Source: Vulcanimicrobiota bacterium (GTDB taxonomy: Bacteria; Eremiobacterota; Eremiobacteria; Baltobacterales; Baltobacteraceae). From it: a DNA stretch of 5,535 nt. The translations under genes were made by a program, and so were the position numbers. Shown here one piece after another: positions 1 through 5,535 of the stretch. Numbering within the stretch: the stretch's first letter is position 1; the number at the start of each line of letters is the position of its first letter. Location of the stretch: assembly GCA_028287545.1 (NCBI GenBank), contig JAQBPL010000261.1:1-5535 (forward strand). Reading direction: 5' to 3'. The notes under the pieces were generated by a model. That model saw nothing but the letters and a program-made list of their open reading frames with translations, was not told where the DNA came from and did not search any database.

Positions 1-2601
1 GCGACCGCCGACGCCAACGGTTTCTTCAACCTCAACGGTCTTGCGCCGGACACGTACACCGTGTTGATTTCGACGAAGGGCTATCAGGACGTCGCGATCG
101 CCGGCGTGACGGTCGTGCAGGACCAGAGCGTCCAGGTCAATCCGACCATTTCGCACGCGCTGCAAACGATCGGCCGCACCGCGTCGCGGAACGGCAGCAA
201 CCTCGTGCAGCCGAGCCAGACGGCCGATGTGTACAGCGTTACGTCGCAGCAGCTCGGTGCCGCCGCTGGGATCGGCGGTCACCGCACGTTGTATGACGTC
301 ATTCAGACGGCGCCCGGCGTGACTTCCACCGGCGTCGCCGGCCGCCCGCGCATCCGCGGCAGCGACGCCGGCGACGTCGCGTGGGAGTTCGACGGCATTC
401 CGATCAACGACCGGCTCACCGGTCTGTTCACGACGAACCTGTCGATCGTTGGCGCGCAGAATCTCGAGGTCTACACCGGCGGCTTCAACGCGCAGTACGG
501 AAATGCCGGTGCCGGCGTCATCAACAGCGTCGTCAAGCGCGGTACGAACCCGGGCTTCGGCTCCCTAACCTATACGATGGGGCTACCGCTCAGCGAGCAC
601 GACACGCAGGCCGAGTACGGCGGCGCGACGCGCGACGGCAAGTGGTCCTGGTACGGGAGCCTCGACTTCAGCAACTCCGACAGCCAGTTCGGCAGCGGTT
701 ATCAACCGTACGTGATCGCGCAAGCGACGACTGCGCGCGACACCACGCCATCGACCCAGGTCACACGCGACTATGTTGGCAACGTGCACTTCCGGCCGAC
801 CGCGAATGACGATCTGCAATTCCTCGTGCAGAGCGGCAACCAGCGTATCCCGTGGAACAAGGGGCTGACCGGCAACACCCTGGGCGTCAAGCCCTGCAAC
901 GGCGTCGTCGTCCAGCCGGGCACCGGCAACGTGCTGGTTGGCGGCACGAGCGATTCGGGCGCCGCCTGCAACAGCACCGGGCTCCAGTACTTCGGCCTCA
1001 ACCAGCAGAACGCGAACGTTTGGTACCACTATTCGAACCTCGGCAAGATTCAGTGGAACCACGTCTTCAACGACAAGCTGTTCGCGACGTTCCGCGTCGC
1101 CGAAAATTTCAACCAGTACATTTTCGACCAGCCGTTCGACAACGCGAACTTCTCCGGCACCTTGCTACCCGGCACGCCGGCCCTCAAACCAAACGGCTTC
1201 CAAAACGAGTACGACGACCGGCGTTCGCAGATGTATATCGCTCAAGCCGACTTCACGTTTACGCCGAGCGCGCACAGCACGTACTACGGCGGGCTCGTGT
1301 ACGAGCGAGACAACAGCGCGGAGCGCTACTACGACCGCTGCGGTTGTGACGAGGCGGGCTTCGGATCCGGCTACAACAACGACGGATCCTTCAACCGTCA
1401 GTTCCTCACCGTCGACTACCCGCTGATTCTGCCAGCGGCCTATATCGGCACGAAGCAGACCTTCGGCAAGCTCGTCGTCGAGCCGTCGCTGCGCTTCGAT
1501 GGCGAGACGTACGACATCCCGAACCGTCCCGACACGGTCTCCTCGACCGGCGTCGTAACAAAGAGCTACGCCTATGGGCCGTACTCGTATCATTCATGGA
1601 GCCCGCGTTTCGCGTTCACCTGGAGCACGGATCAGTATTCGGCGATCCGCGGTTCGTACGGCACGACGACCACGTTCGTCCCGGCGGCGTACGTGTTCAA
1701 CGATTCGCCCAACGGTGTCTTCGACGACGGGGCGCGGCCCATCACGCCGTATTATCCCGGCGCGAACATCGCGCCGCAGCGCAACTACAACGTCGACCTC
1801 TCGTACTCGCACGCGCTGCACAACGGTGTCGACTCGTGGCGAGTCTCCCCGTTCTACCGCCACGCGGTCGACAAGCTGGAGTTGACCAAGTCCATCGCCT
1901 CGGTCAACTCGTCGACCGGCGTGCCGACCTTTACCGGCGTCTCGTACTTCCGCACCGGTATTCAGAACCGCGCAACCGGCGTCGAGTTCGGCTTCAACCA
2001 CGTCGTGCGCGGCGACGGCCTGACGTGGTATCTGTCGGGGACGTACGTCAACTACTGGGGTTCGGTTACCGCCGGCACCCTCGCCGGCGGAACGCCCTAC
2101 GGCAGCATTACCTCCAATTCGGCCGGGTTGGCGGCATTTCTGACGACGTCGACGCTTTACCGCAACCCGTCGCAGCCGCCGTGGAGCGCCTCGTGGACCG
2201 GTGACTATCGCCACGGCCGCGCCCATGTCGACCCCTTCCTGATCTACCAGGTGGGCGCGCCGTACAACGTGGTCGGCACGACGTACTTGGACCCGGCGAC
2301 GGGGAAGACCGTCGTCGACAATCAGGTGCACTTCGCCCGCGCTAACTACTGGGCGTCGCTCGATTTCGGTTACGACATCGTCAAGAGCGCTAAACGCACG
2401 GTGACGCTGGGCATCAACGTGCGCAACCTCTTCGATCAGCAAGTCGCCGACGTGTATCCCTCCACCAACTCGGCCTATGGGAAAGGGAACAATCCGGATC
2501 TCGGCACCTACGGGCCGAGCTCCGTTCCCAACACGCTCTACTACTACGCTCCGGACGCGCAGACGCGACAGCTGCAACTCTATCTTTCGACGAAATTCTA
2601 A
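1..2601 (+). CDS. TonB-dependent outer-membrane receptor, Oar-like, 5' end missing
   Basis: This encodes an outer-membrane beta-barrel transporter that takes up a ligand using energy from TonB/ExbBD. The reading frame is open from base 1, so the start codon, signal peptide and any TonB box lie upstream; the GTG at 61 is internal. Visible codons number 866. Codons 1-50 look like the end of a carboxypeptidase-regulatory-like beta-sandwich (GFFNLNGLAPDTYTV). Codons about 80-182 are the plug, with DVIQTAPGV, RPRIRGSD, FDGIPIND and the typical YTGGFNAQYGNAGAGVIN stretch. The rest is the barrel, rich in aromatic and Gly/Asn/Tyr strands. It has the usual late NVRNLFDQQ motif and ends in Phe (LYLSTKF), as outer-membrane barrels do. 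Four cysteines (codons 299, 323, 447, 449) fall in probable surface loops. The domain order matches Oar-type receptors. The substrate cannot be read from sequence; the downstream glycosidase-like lipoprotein hints at a glycan, which is inference. Confidence 0.93.
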   Translation, partial: ATADANGFFNLNGLAPDTYTVLISTKGYQDVAIAGVTVVQDQSVQVNPTISHALQTIGRTASRNGSNLVQPSQTADVYSVTSQQLGAAAGIGGHRTLYDVIQTAPGVTSTGVAGRPRIRGSDAGDVAWEFDGIPINDRLTGLFTTNLSIVGAQNLEVYTGGFNAQYGNAGAGVINSVVKRGTNPGFGSLTYTMGLPLSEHDTQAEYGGATRDGKWSWYGSLDFSNSDSQFGSGYQPYVIAQATTARDTTPSTQVTRDYVGNVHFRPTANDDLQFLVQSGNQRIPWNKGLTGNTLGVKPCNGVVVQPGTGNVLVGGTSDSGAACNSTGLQYFGLNQQNANVWYHYSNLGKIQWNHVFNDKLFATFRVAENFNQYIFDQPFDNANFSGTLLPGTPALKPNGFQNEYDDRRSQMYIAQADFTFTPSAHSTYYGGLVYERDNSAERYYDRCGCDEAGFGSGYNNDGSFNRQFLTVDYPLILPAAYIGTKQTFGKLVVEPSLRFDGETYDIPNRPDTVSSTGVVTKSYAYGPYSYHSWSPRFAFTWSTDQYSAIRGSYGTTTTFVPAAYVFNDSPNGVFDDGARPITPYYPGANIAPQRNYNVDLSYSHALHNGVDSWRVSPFYRHAVDKLELTKSIASVNSSTGVPTFTGVSYFRTGIQNRATGVEFGFNHVVRGDGLTWYLSGTYVNYWGSVTAGTLAGGTPYGSITSNSAGLAAFLTTSTLYRNPSQPPWSASWTGDYRHGRAHVDPFLIYQVGAPYNVVGTTYLDPATGKTVVDNQVHFARANYWASLDFGYDIVKSAKRTVTLGINVRNLFDQQVADVYPSTNSAYGKGNNPDLGTYGPSSVPNTLYYYAPDAQTRQLQLYLSTKF

Positions 2602-2616
2602 ACAGCGTCGAAAGAT
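2582..2616 (+). repeat. Inverted repeat spanning the receptor stop codon
   Basis: A perfect 11-base inverted repeat has arms ATCTTTCGACG (2582-2592) and CGTCGAAAGAT (2606-2616) with a 13-base loop. The TAA stop of the receptor (2599-2601) sits in the loop, so the left arm encodes the last barrel residues. There is no U-run after it, so it is not a classical intrinsic terminator. It may protect the 3' end of the receptor transcript or work together with the hairpin that follows ten bases later. The pairing is seen directly; the role is inferred. Confidence 0.7.
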
Positions 2617-2624
2617 CGAGAACG

Positions 2625-2659
2625 AAGGAGGACGTCGACCGTCGGTCGGCGTCCTCTTC
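2625..2659 (+). promoter_or_regulatory. Long hairpin burying the Shine-Dalgarno before the lipoprotein gene
   Basis: Bases 2626-2640 pair with 2644-2658 around a 3-base loop. The 15 pairs are continuous, 13 Watson-Crick and two G-U. The left arm contains AAGGAGG (2625-2631), the only strong ribosome binding sequence in the junction, and the ATG of the lipoprotein begins at 2660, just beyond the right arm. Linear spacing from AAGGAGG to the ATG is 28 bases, too long for normal initiation. When folded, the Shine-Dalgarno is double-stranded. This could limit translation of the second gene relative to the receptor, or act as a processing or attenuation site. The tract after the stem (TCTTCATGTTG) is too weak in T for a confident terminator call. 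Confidence 0.6.
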
Positions 2660-4195
2660 ATGTTGATGCGTCTTCGTTTGGGGATACTCGTCGTTTCGGC
2701 CGCGCTGCTCGCATGCACCGCGCAGGCGCCGGCTCCGCTCGGGTGGCCGACGCCGCTGCCGACGACCGCGCCCGCGCCGCAGCCGACCGTGTTGTGGAAC
2801 GGCGCGCCGGCGGCGTCGTTCTCGCTCGACGTACGGCCGCTGGACATAACGCCGGACGGCGCCGCGCGCGCGATCGTGCGCGTCGTCCTGCGCGATGCGC
2901 GGGGAAATCTCGCGTCCCTGCGGCGCGGTGCCGACTTCGACTACTTCAGCGATCGCGGCAGCGTGCAATGGCAGACGCGGCTGCGCTTCGGCGGGCCGGC
3001 GGCGATCGTCTCGGTGCGCGACGACGGTCCCGTGAACGTGCGCGTCGTCGCGAATCGTCCCGTCGGGTTGGGTGAACGAAAGGCTTCGTTCGATACGCGC
3101 ACGTGGCGCCAACCGCGCGCCGTCGCGGAGCCGGTCGGGCCGCATCTCGTGCGCCTAGGCTGGTTCCCGCAGGTGCGCAGCGGCGTGGTCCGCGTCTACC
3201 GCATCGACGCGAGCGGAGGGCGTGCGCTGGCGGCGAGCGTCCCCGCACCGTCCTCATCGTGGGACGATGACGCGGTTCGCCCAGGCGAGACTGCCCGCTA
3301 CGCCATCGTGCGCCCGCATGACGCCGACGTTCGGGTGCGCGCCGAGGTCCCGCCGCAGCTTCCGGACAGCGCCGCGAACGCCGTGCGCGGGAAGTCGGCG
3401 TGGCTTGCGTTCTCCGGCGACCCGCTCGACGACGACGCGTACGCGAAGCTCGACGTCGACCAGATCGTCGCGACGGCGGTGCGCGCCGGATTGAGATCGG
3501 TCGAGCTGCGGCTCGCATACGGCGCATTCGACGAGGTGACGCCGAGCGCGAAGGCGACGATCGACCGCCTCATCGACGGACTCTGCGCGAAGCGCATCGC
3601 AGTGATCGGCTGGACCGTCCCGCGCGCGGTCGCGTTCGACGATCTTTCGCGCAACGTCGCCGTCGCGGCATATCGCACCCCGGCGGGAAACGGGATCACC
3701 GGGCTCGCCGTCGATCTGGAGCGCGGCGAAGAGTTCCTCGGTGACGGTCCCACCGGGTATGCCGCGCTGCGCACGTACCTCGGCCGGCTGCGGCGCGCCG
3801 TCGGCTCGCGCGTTCTGCTCGTCGCGACGGTTGAAGACCCGTTCCTCGAGCACCTCGACGAGGCGAAATTTCCGTACGCCGCGATCGCGCGAGATGCGGA
3901 CGTGCTGCAGCCGATGACCTATTGGCGCATGCTCGGCCCGTGGGACTCGGTGCCGAAGGCACAGGCCGCCGTCGCCGGATCGGTGACGCTGGTGCGCCGG
4001 CTGGCGGGCCGGGACGTCCCCATCGACGTCGGCGCTCAGACCGGCGTGCTCTCAAAACGCGGGGCTCCGCCCGGCGCCGAACTCGGCGCAGCCATCGACG
4101 CGAGCAGACGCGCCGGCGCGATCGGCGTCGCCTTCTACGACTGGACGGGCACCGGCCCCGAGCAATGGGACGCGATCGCGCGGGCGGACTGGTAG
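2660..4195 (+). CDS. Predicted lipoprotein with GH18/DUF4015-like TIM barrel
   Basis: The product is 511 residues; I do not recognise the exact family. Residues 1-19 form a lipoprotein signal, with Arg 4 and 6, a hydrophobic stretch and lipobox LLAC with Cys19. This is why the ATG at 2660 is preferred over the longer open frame back to 2477. Residues 20-44 are a Pro/Thr/Ala linker. Residues about 52-150 look like an Ig-like beta-sandwich, and about 155-230 resemble a fibronectin type III fold. From 246 on, eight strand-like segments suggest a TIM barrel: AWLAFSG, VELRLAYG, IAVIGWTV, GLAVDLE, VLLVATVED, DVLQPMTYW, PIDVGAQ and GVAFYDW. VDLE (351-354) and PMTYW (418-422) recall strands 4 and 6 of GH18 and DUF4015 proteins. 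The likely role is carbohydrate binding or cleavage at the envelope, next to the receptor. Hydrolase activity is inferred; Cys19, the domain order and the barrel pattern are visible. Confidence 0.8.
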   Translation: MLMRLRLGILVVSAALLACTAQAPAPLGWPTPLPTTAPAPQPTVLWNGAPAASFSLDVRPLDITPDGAARAIVRVVLRDARGNLASLRRGADFDYFSDRGSVQWQTRLRFGGPAAIVSVRDDGPVNVRVVANRPVGLGERKASFDTRTWRQPRAVAEPVGPHLVRLGWFPQVRSGVVRVYRIDASGGRALAASVPAPSSSWDDDAVRPGETARYAIVRPHDADVRVRAEVPPQLPDSAANAVRGKSAWLAFSGDPLDDDAYAKLDVDQIVATAVRAGLRSVELRLAYGAFDEVTPSAKATIDRLIDGLCAKRIAVIGWTVPRAVAFDDLSRNVAVAAYRTPAGNGITGLAVDLERGEEFLGDGPTGYAALRTYLGRLRRAVGSRVLLVATVEDPFLEHLDEAKFPYAAIARDADVLQPMTYWRMLGPWDSVPKAQAAVAGSVTLVRRLAGRDVPIDVGAQTGVLSKRGAPPGAELGAAIDASRRAGAIGVAFYDWTGTGPEQWDAIARADW

Positions 4196-4216
4196 GCCGT
4201 TTGCTGCTGGGGGAAA

Positions 4217-4351
4217 GAGTAACCGAGCGGAAGAATGCGACCGGCCTCACTCCACGGGCGTGCGGGGCGGGCTCGAGGTAAGCGAGCAGGCGCGTTCGCC
4301 CGAAGGTCTTACTAAGCAGGCGGGGAGTTCGGGGTCTCTTGCGCCAAGACC
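4217..4351 (+). ncRNA. Candidate structured 5' leader of the PilZ gene
   Basis: The 167-base gap before the PilZ gene can fold into three consecutive stems separated by only two bases each. Stem 1 pairs GAGT (4217-4220) with ACTC (4249-4252), with inner CCG/CGG and GCG/TGC pairs around a GAAGAA loop. Stem 2 pairs CGGGCG (4255-4260) with CGCCCG (4297-4302) and encloses a hairpin GCTCG (4271-4275)/CGAGC (4283-4287). Stem 3 pairs GGTCTT (4305-4310) with AAGACC (4346-4351), with GGCG/CGCC inside (4319-4322/4342-4345). I could not match it to a riboswitch consensus I remember, including cyclic-di-GMP-I and -II. High GC makes chance pairing common, so this is tentative. No convincing promoter or terminator is visible in the gap. 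Confidence 0.3.
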
Positions 4352-4356
4352 AAGGA
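4352..4356 (+). promoter_or_regulatory. Ribosome binding site of the PilZ gene
   Basis: AAGGA lies six bases before the ATG at 4363, which is normal spacing. It supports that start over the in-frame TTG at 4339, which has no comparable site and would fall within stem 3 of the leader. The site directly abuts the 3' arm of that stem (4346-4351), so folding could influence ribosome access. Confidence 0.7.
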
Positions 4357-4362
4357 CAACCT

Positions 4363-5034
4363 ATGCTGCCTGAGCTCCTCGCCTGGTTCACCGGGAAGGA
4401 ACAGAACCGGCGGAAGTTCCCCCGGAAGCGCAAGCCGTACCGCGCCGCTTACAGCGTCGACGGAAAATCGACGCGCCCGGCGATCGGCCTGGATATCAGC
4501 GGCGGCGGGCTGTGCATCCTCACCCAGGAGCAGGTGGGGCGCGACGAGTTCGAGGTCCGCGCCGAGATCGAGCAGCGGCCGGTCCGGGTCAGAGCGCGAA
4601 CGGTCTGGCAGGACAACGTCCAGCATCAAGGCCGCAAGGTCTGGCGCTACGGGATGCGCTTCACCGGCATCCCCGCCGACGACTGGGACGCGATCGTGCG
4701 GTATACGACCGACAAGCCGGTTGCCGAGTCGAACAAGGCGCAAGAAGAGCTGACCACGGTCCGCATGACGCCCGACGATACGGCGCGCCTGCTCCCCAAG
4801 GAGCTGCAGACGAGGCTGCTGCAGATGCTCGTCGACCGCCGGCGCTTGGCCCCGCTCGACGTGCGGGTCACGCCGCTCGTTCAATACTTCTATTCGGGCA
4901 TCGTGCGCCACAACGAAAAACTCGTCCATCGGCTCGTCATCCAGTCAAAAGTCGTTGGACCTGAGCGCGACGAGCTCTTTGAAACGCGCTTCGTTTTCGA
5001 CGAGAATGGTCAAAACGTCAGCATCTTGAACTGA
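4363..5034 (+). CDS. PilZ-domain cyclic-di-GMP effector with unassigned C-terminal region
   Basis: The product is a 223-residue protein, probably cytosolic, with no signal peptide or membrane segment. Residues about 14-117 form a PilZ domain. The two ligand motifs are present: RKFPR (Arg17, Arg21), then DISGGG (Asp44, Ser46, Gly49), followed by beta strands ending in YGMRFTGI. Intact RxxxR and D/NxSxxG motifs are what PilZ proteins use to bind cyclic-di-GMP, so binding is likely. Residues 118-135 look like a linker, 136-161 a helix, and about 165-223 a mixed alpha/beta segment ([24 protein letters not shown]) that I cannot assign. The start is set by AAGGA six bases upstream. The stop is five bases before the GTG of gmd, which suggests one transcript and coupled translation. 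The inferred role is to tie polysaccharide or surface-sugar synthesis to cyclic-di-GMP level; a link to motility or secretion is an alternative. Confidence 0.9.
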   Translation: MLPELLAWFTGKEQNRRKFPRKRKPYRAAYSVDGKSTRPAIGLDISGGGLCILTQEQVGRDEFEVRAEIEQRPVRVRARTVWQDNVQHQGRKVWRYGMRFTGIPADDWDAIVRYTTDKPVAESNKAQEELTTVRMTPDDTARLLPKELQTRLLQMLVDRRRLAPLDVRVTPLVQYFYSGIVRHNEKLVHRLVIQSKVVGPERDELFETRFVFDENGQNVSILN

Positions 5035-5039
5035 CTCGC

Positions 5040-5535
5040 GTGCCTGAAAAAACCGCGCTGATCACCGGCATCACCGGACAAGACGGATCGTATCTCGCCG
5101 AACTGCTGCTCGAAAAAGAGTATCGCGTCGTCGGCATGACCCGCCGCACGTCGACCGACGTGCACGAGCGGATCGGGCACCTCGGCGACCGCATCGAGAT
5201 CGTCTCCGGCGACTTGCTCGATCAAAGCTCGATGACGCAGATCGTCGCGGACATCCTCCCCGACGAGATCTACAACCTCGCCGCGCAATCTTTCGTCCCC
5301 ACCTCGTGGGCGCAGCCGGTACTGACCGGCGAATTCACCGCGCTCGGCGTGACGCGCGTGCTCGAGGCTGTCCGCTCCGTCGACAAACGCATCCATTTCT
5401 ACCAGGCCTCGAGCTCCGAGATGTTCGGCAAAGTGCACGCCGTTCCGCAGCGCGAGGACACGCCGTTCTATCCGCGCTCTCCGTACGGCGTCGCGAAAGT
5501 CTACGGCCACTGGATCACGGTGAACTACCGCGAGT
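5040..5535 (+). CDS. gmd: GDP-mannose 4,6-dehydratase, 3' end missing
   Basis: This is an extended short-chain dehydrogenase that converts GDP-mannose to GDP-4-keto-6-deoxy-mannose, the precursor of GDP-fucose, GDP-rhamnose and related sugars, in the cytosol. The window holds the first 165 codons, roughly half of the usual 320-370. Family landmarks are the NADP-binding loop [17 protein letters not shown] (glycines 10, 13, 16), Arg35-Arg36, [12 protein letters not shown] (79-90), [10 protein letters not shown] (121-130) and [16 protein letters not shown] (143-158) followed by ITVNYRE. Glu127, Tyr149 and Lys153 match catalytic positions; the usual catalytic Thr before Ser-Glu is Ser125 here. 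The start is a GTG with no clear Shine-Dalgarno, five bases after the PilZ stop, so translation is probably coupled. No in-frame ATG lies nearby upstream. A close relative such as another GDP-sugar dehydratase is possible, but the match around the Tyr-Lys motif is strong. Confidence 0.93.
   Translation, partial: MPEKTALITGITGQDGSYLAELLLEKEYRVVGMTRRTSTDVHERIGHLGDRIEIVSGDLLDQSSMTQIVADILPDEIYNLAAQSFVPTSWAQPVLTGEFTALGVTRVLEAVRSVDKRIHFYQASSSEMFGKVHAVPQREDTPFYPRSPYGVAKVYGHWITVNYRE

Noticed and set aside
2477..2659. Longer start for the lipoprotein gene at 2477
   Set aside because: It would overlap the receptor by 125 bases, read through both inverted repeats, and place a charged segment before an otherwise clear lipoprotein signal starting at 2660.
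2626..2670. Rho-independent terminator after the receptor
   Set aside because: The stem is strong but is not followed by a T-run; the next bases include the start codon of the lipoprotein gene. Kept as a regulatory hairpin instead.
1594..2847. Long minus-strand open frame of 417 codons opposite the receptor and lipoprotein start
   Set aside because: It lies opposite two well-supported genes, its product is Arg/Val-rich with no recognisable domain, and long antisense frames are expected in GC-rich coding DNA.
4201..4230. Possible -35 box (TTGCTG) for a PilZ promoter
   Set aside because: No acceptable -10 hexamer occurs at 16-18 bases downstream, so a sigma-70-type promoter is not supported, though this organism's promoter rules are unknown.
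4196..4362. Cyclic-di-GMP riboswitch or tRNA in the gap before the PilZ gene
   Set aside because: I could not find the conserved core words of cyclic-di-GMP-I or -II, and no cloverleaf with a proper T-arm or anticodon arm can be built. Only a generic structured leader is supportable.
4339..4362. TTG at 4339 as start of the PilZ gene
   Set aside because: The ATG at 4363 has AAGGA at ideal spacing and begins a sensible protein; the TTG has no such site and adds eight polar residues not typical of the family.

Overview
The window is GC-rich and densely coding, with every gene on the + strand. It suggests a diderm bacterium: there is an outer-membrane TonB-dependent receptor, a lipoprotein signal peptide and a GDP-sugar gene of the kind used for surface polysaccharide. 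An Oar-type receptor with a carboxypeptidase-regulatory-like N-terminal domain, beside Ala/Arg-rich hypothetical proteins, would fit a little-studied soil phylum such as Eremiobacterota/Vulcanimicrobiota (WPS-2). That placement is an impression from sequence style and has not been tested.

Layout. (1) 1-2601: the 3' part of a large TonB-dependent receptor gene, whose start lies upstream of the window. (2) 2582-2658: two adjacent inverted repeats, one spanning the receptor stop codon and one burying the only strong Shine-Dalgarno sequence before the next gene. (3) 2660-4195: a predicted lipoprotein with a Pro-rich linker, two beta-sandwich-like regions and a C-terminal TIM barrel that recalls GH18/DUF4015 glycosidase-like domains. 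(4) 4196-4362: a 167-base gap that can fold into three consecutive stem-loops ending at the ribosome binding site of the next gene. (5) 4363-5034: a PilZ-domain protein with an intact cyclic-di-GMP binding signature and an unrecognised C-terminal region. (6) 5040-5535: the 5' part of gmd (GDP-mannose 4,6-dehydratase), five bases after the PilZ stop and cut by the window end.

How the genes may work together. The receptor and lipoprotein form one likely transcription unit, resembling an outer-membrane transporter paired with a surface carbohydrate-active lipoprotein; the substrate is unknown. The PilZ gene and gmd look translationally coupled and probably open a GDP-deoxysugar or polysaccharide locus under cyclic-di-GMP control. 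I see no mobile element, CRISPR array, tRNA or rRNA. I cannot claim a wholly new system. The best leads are the RNA structures at the two gene junctions, the degenerate glycosidase-like lipoprotein, and the PilZ protein with its unassigned C-terminus beside gmd.
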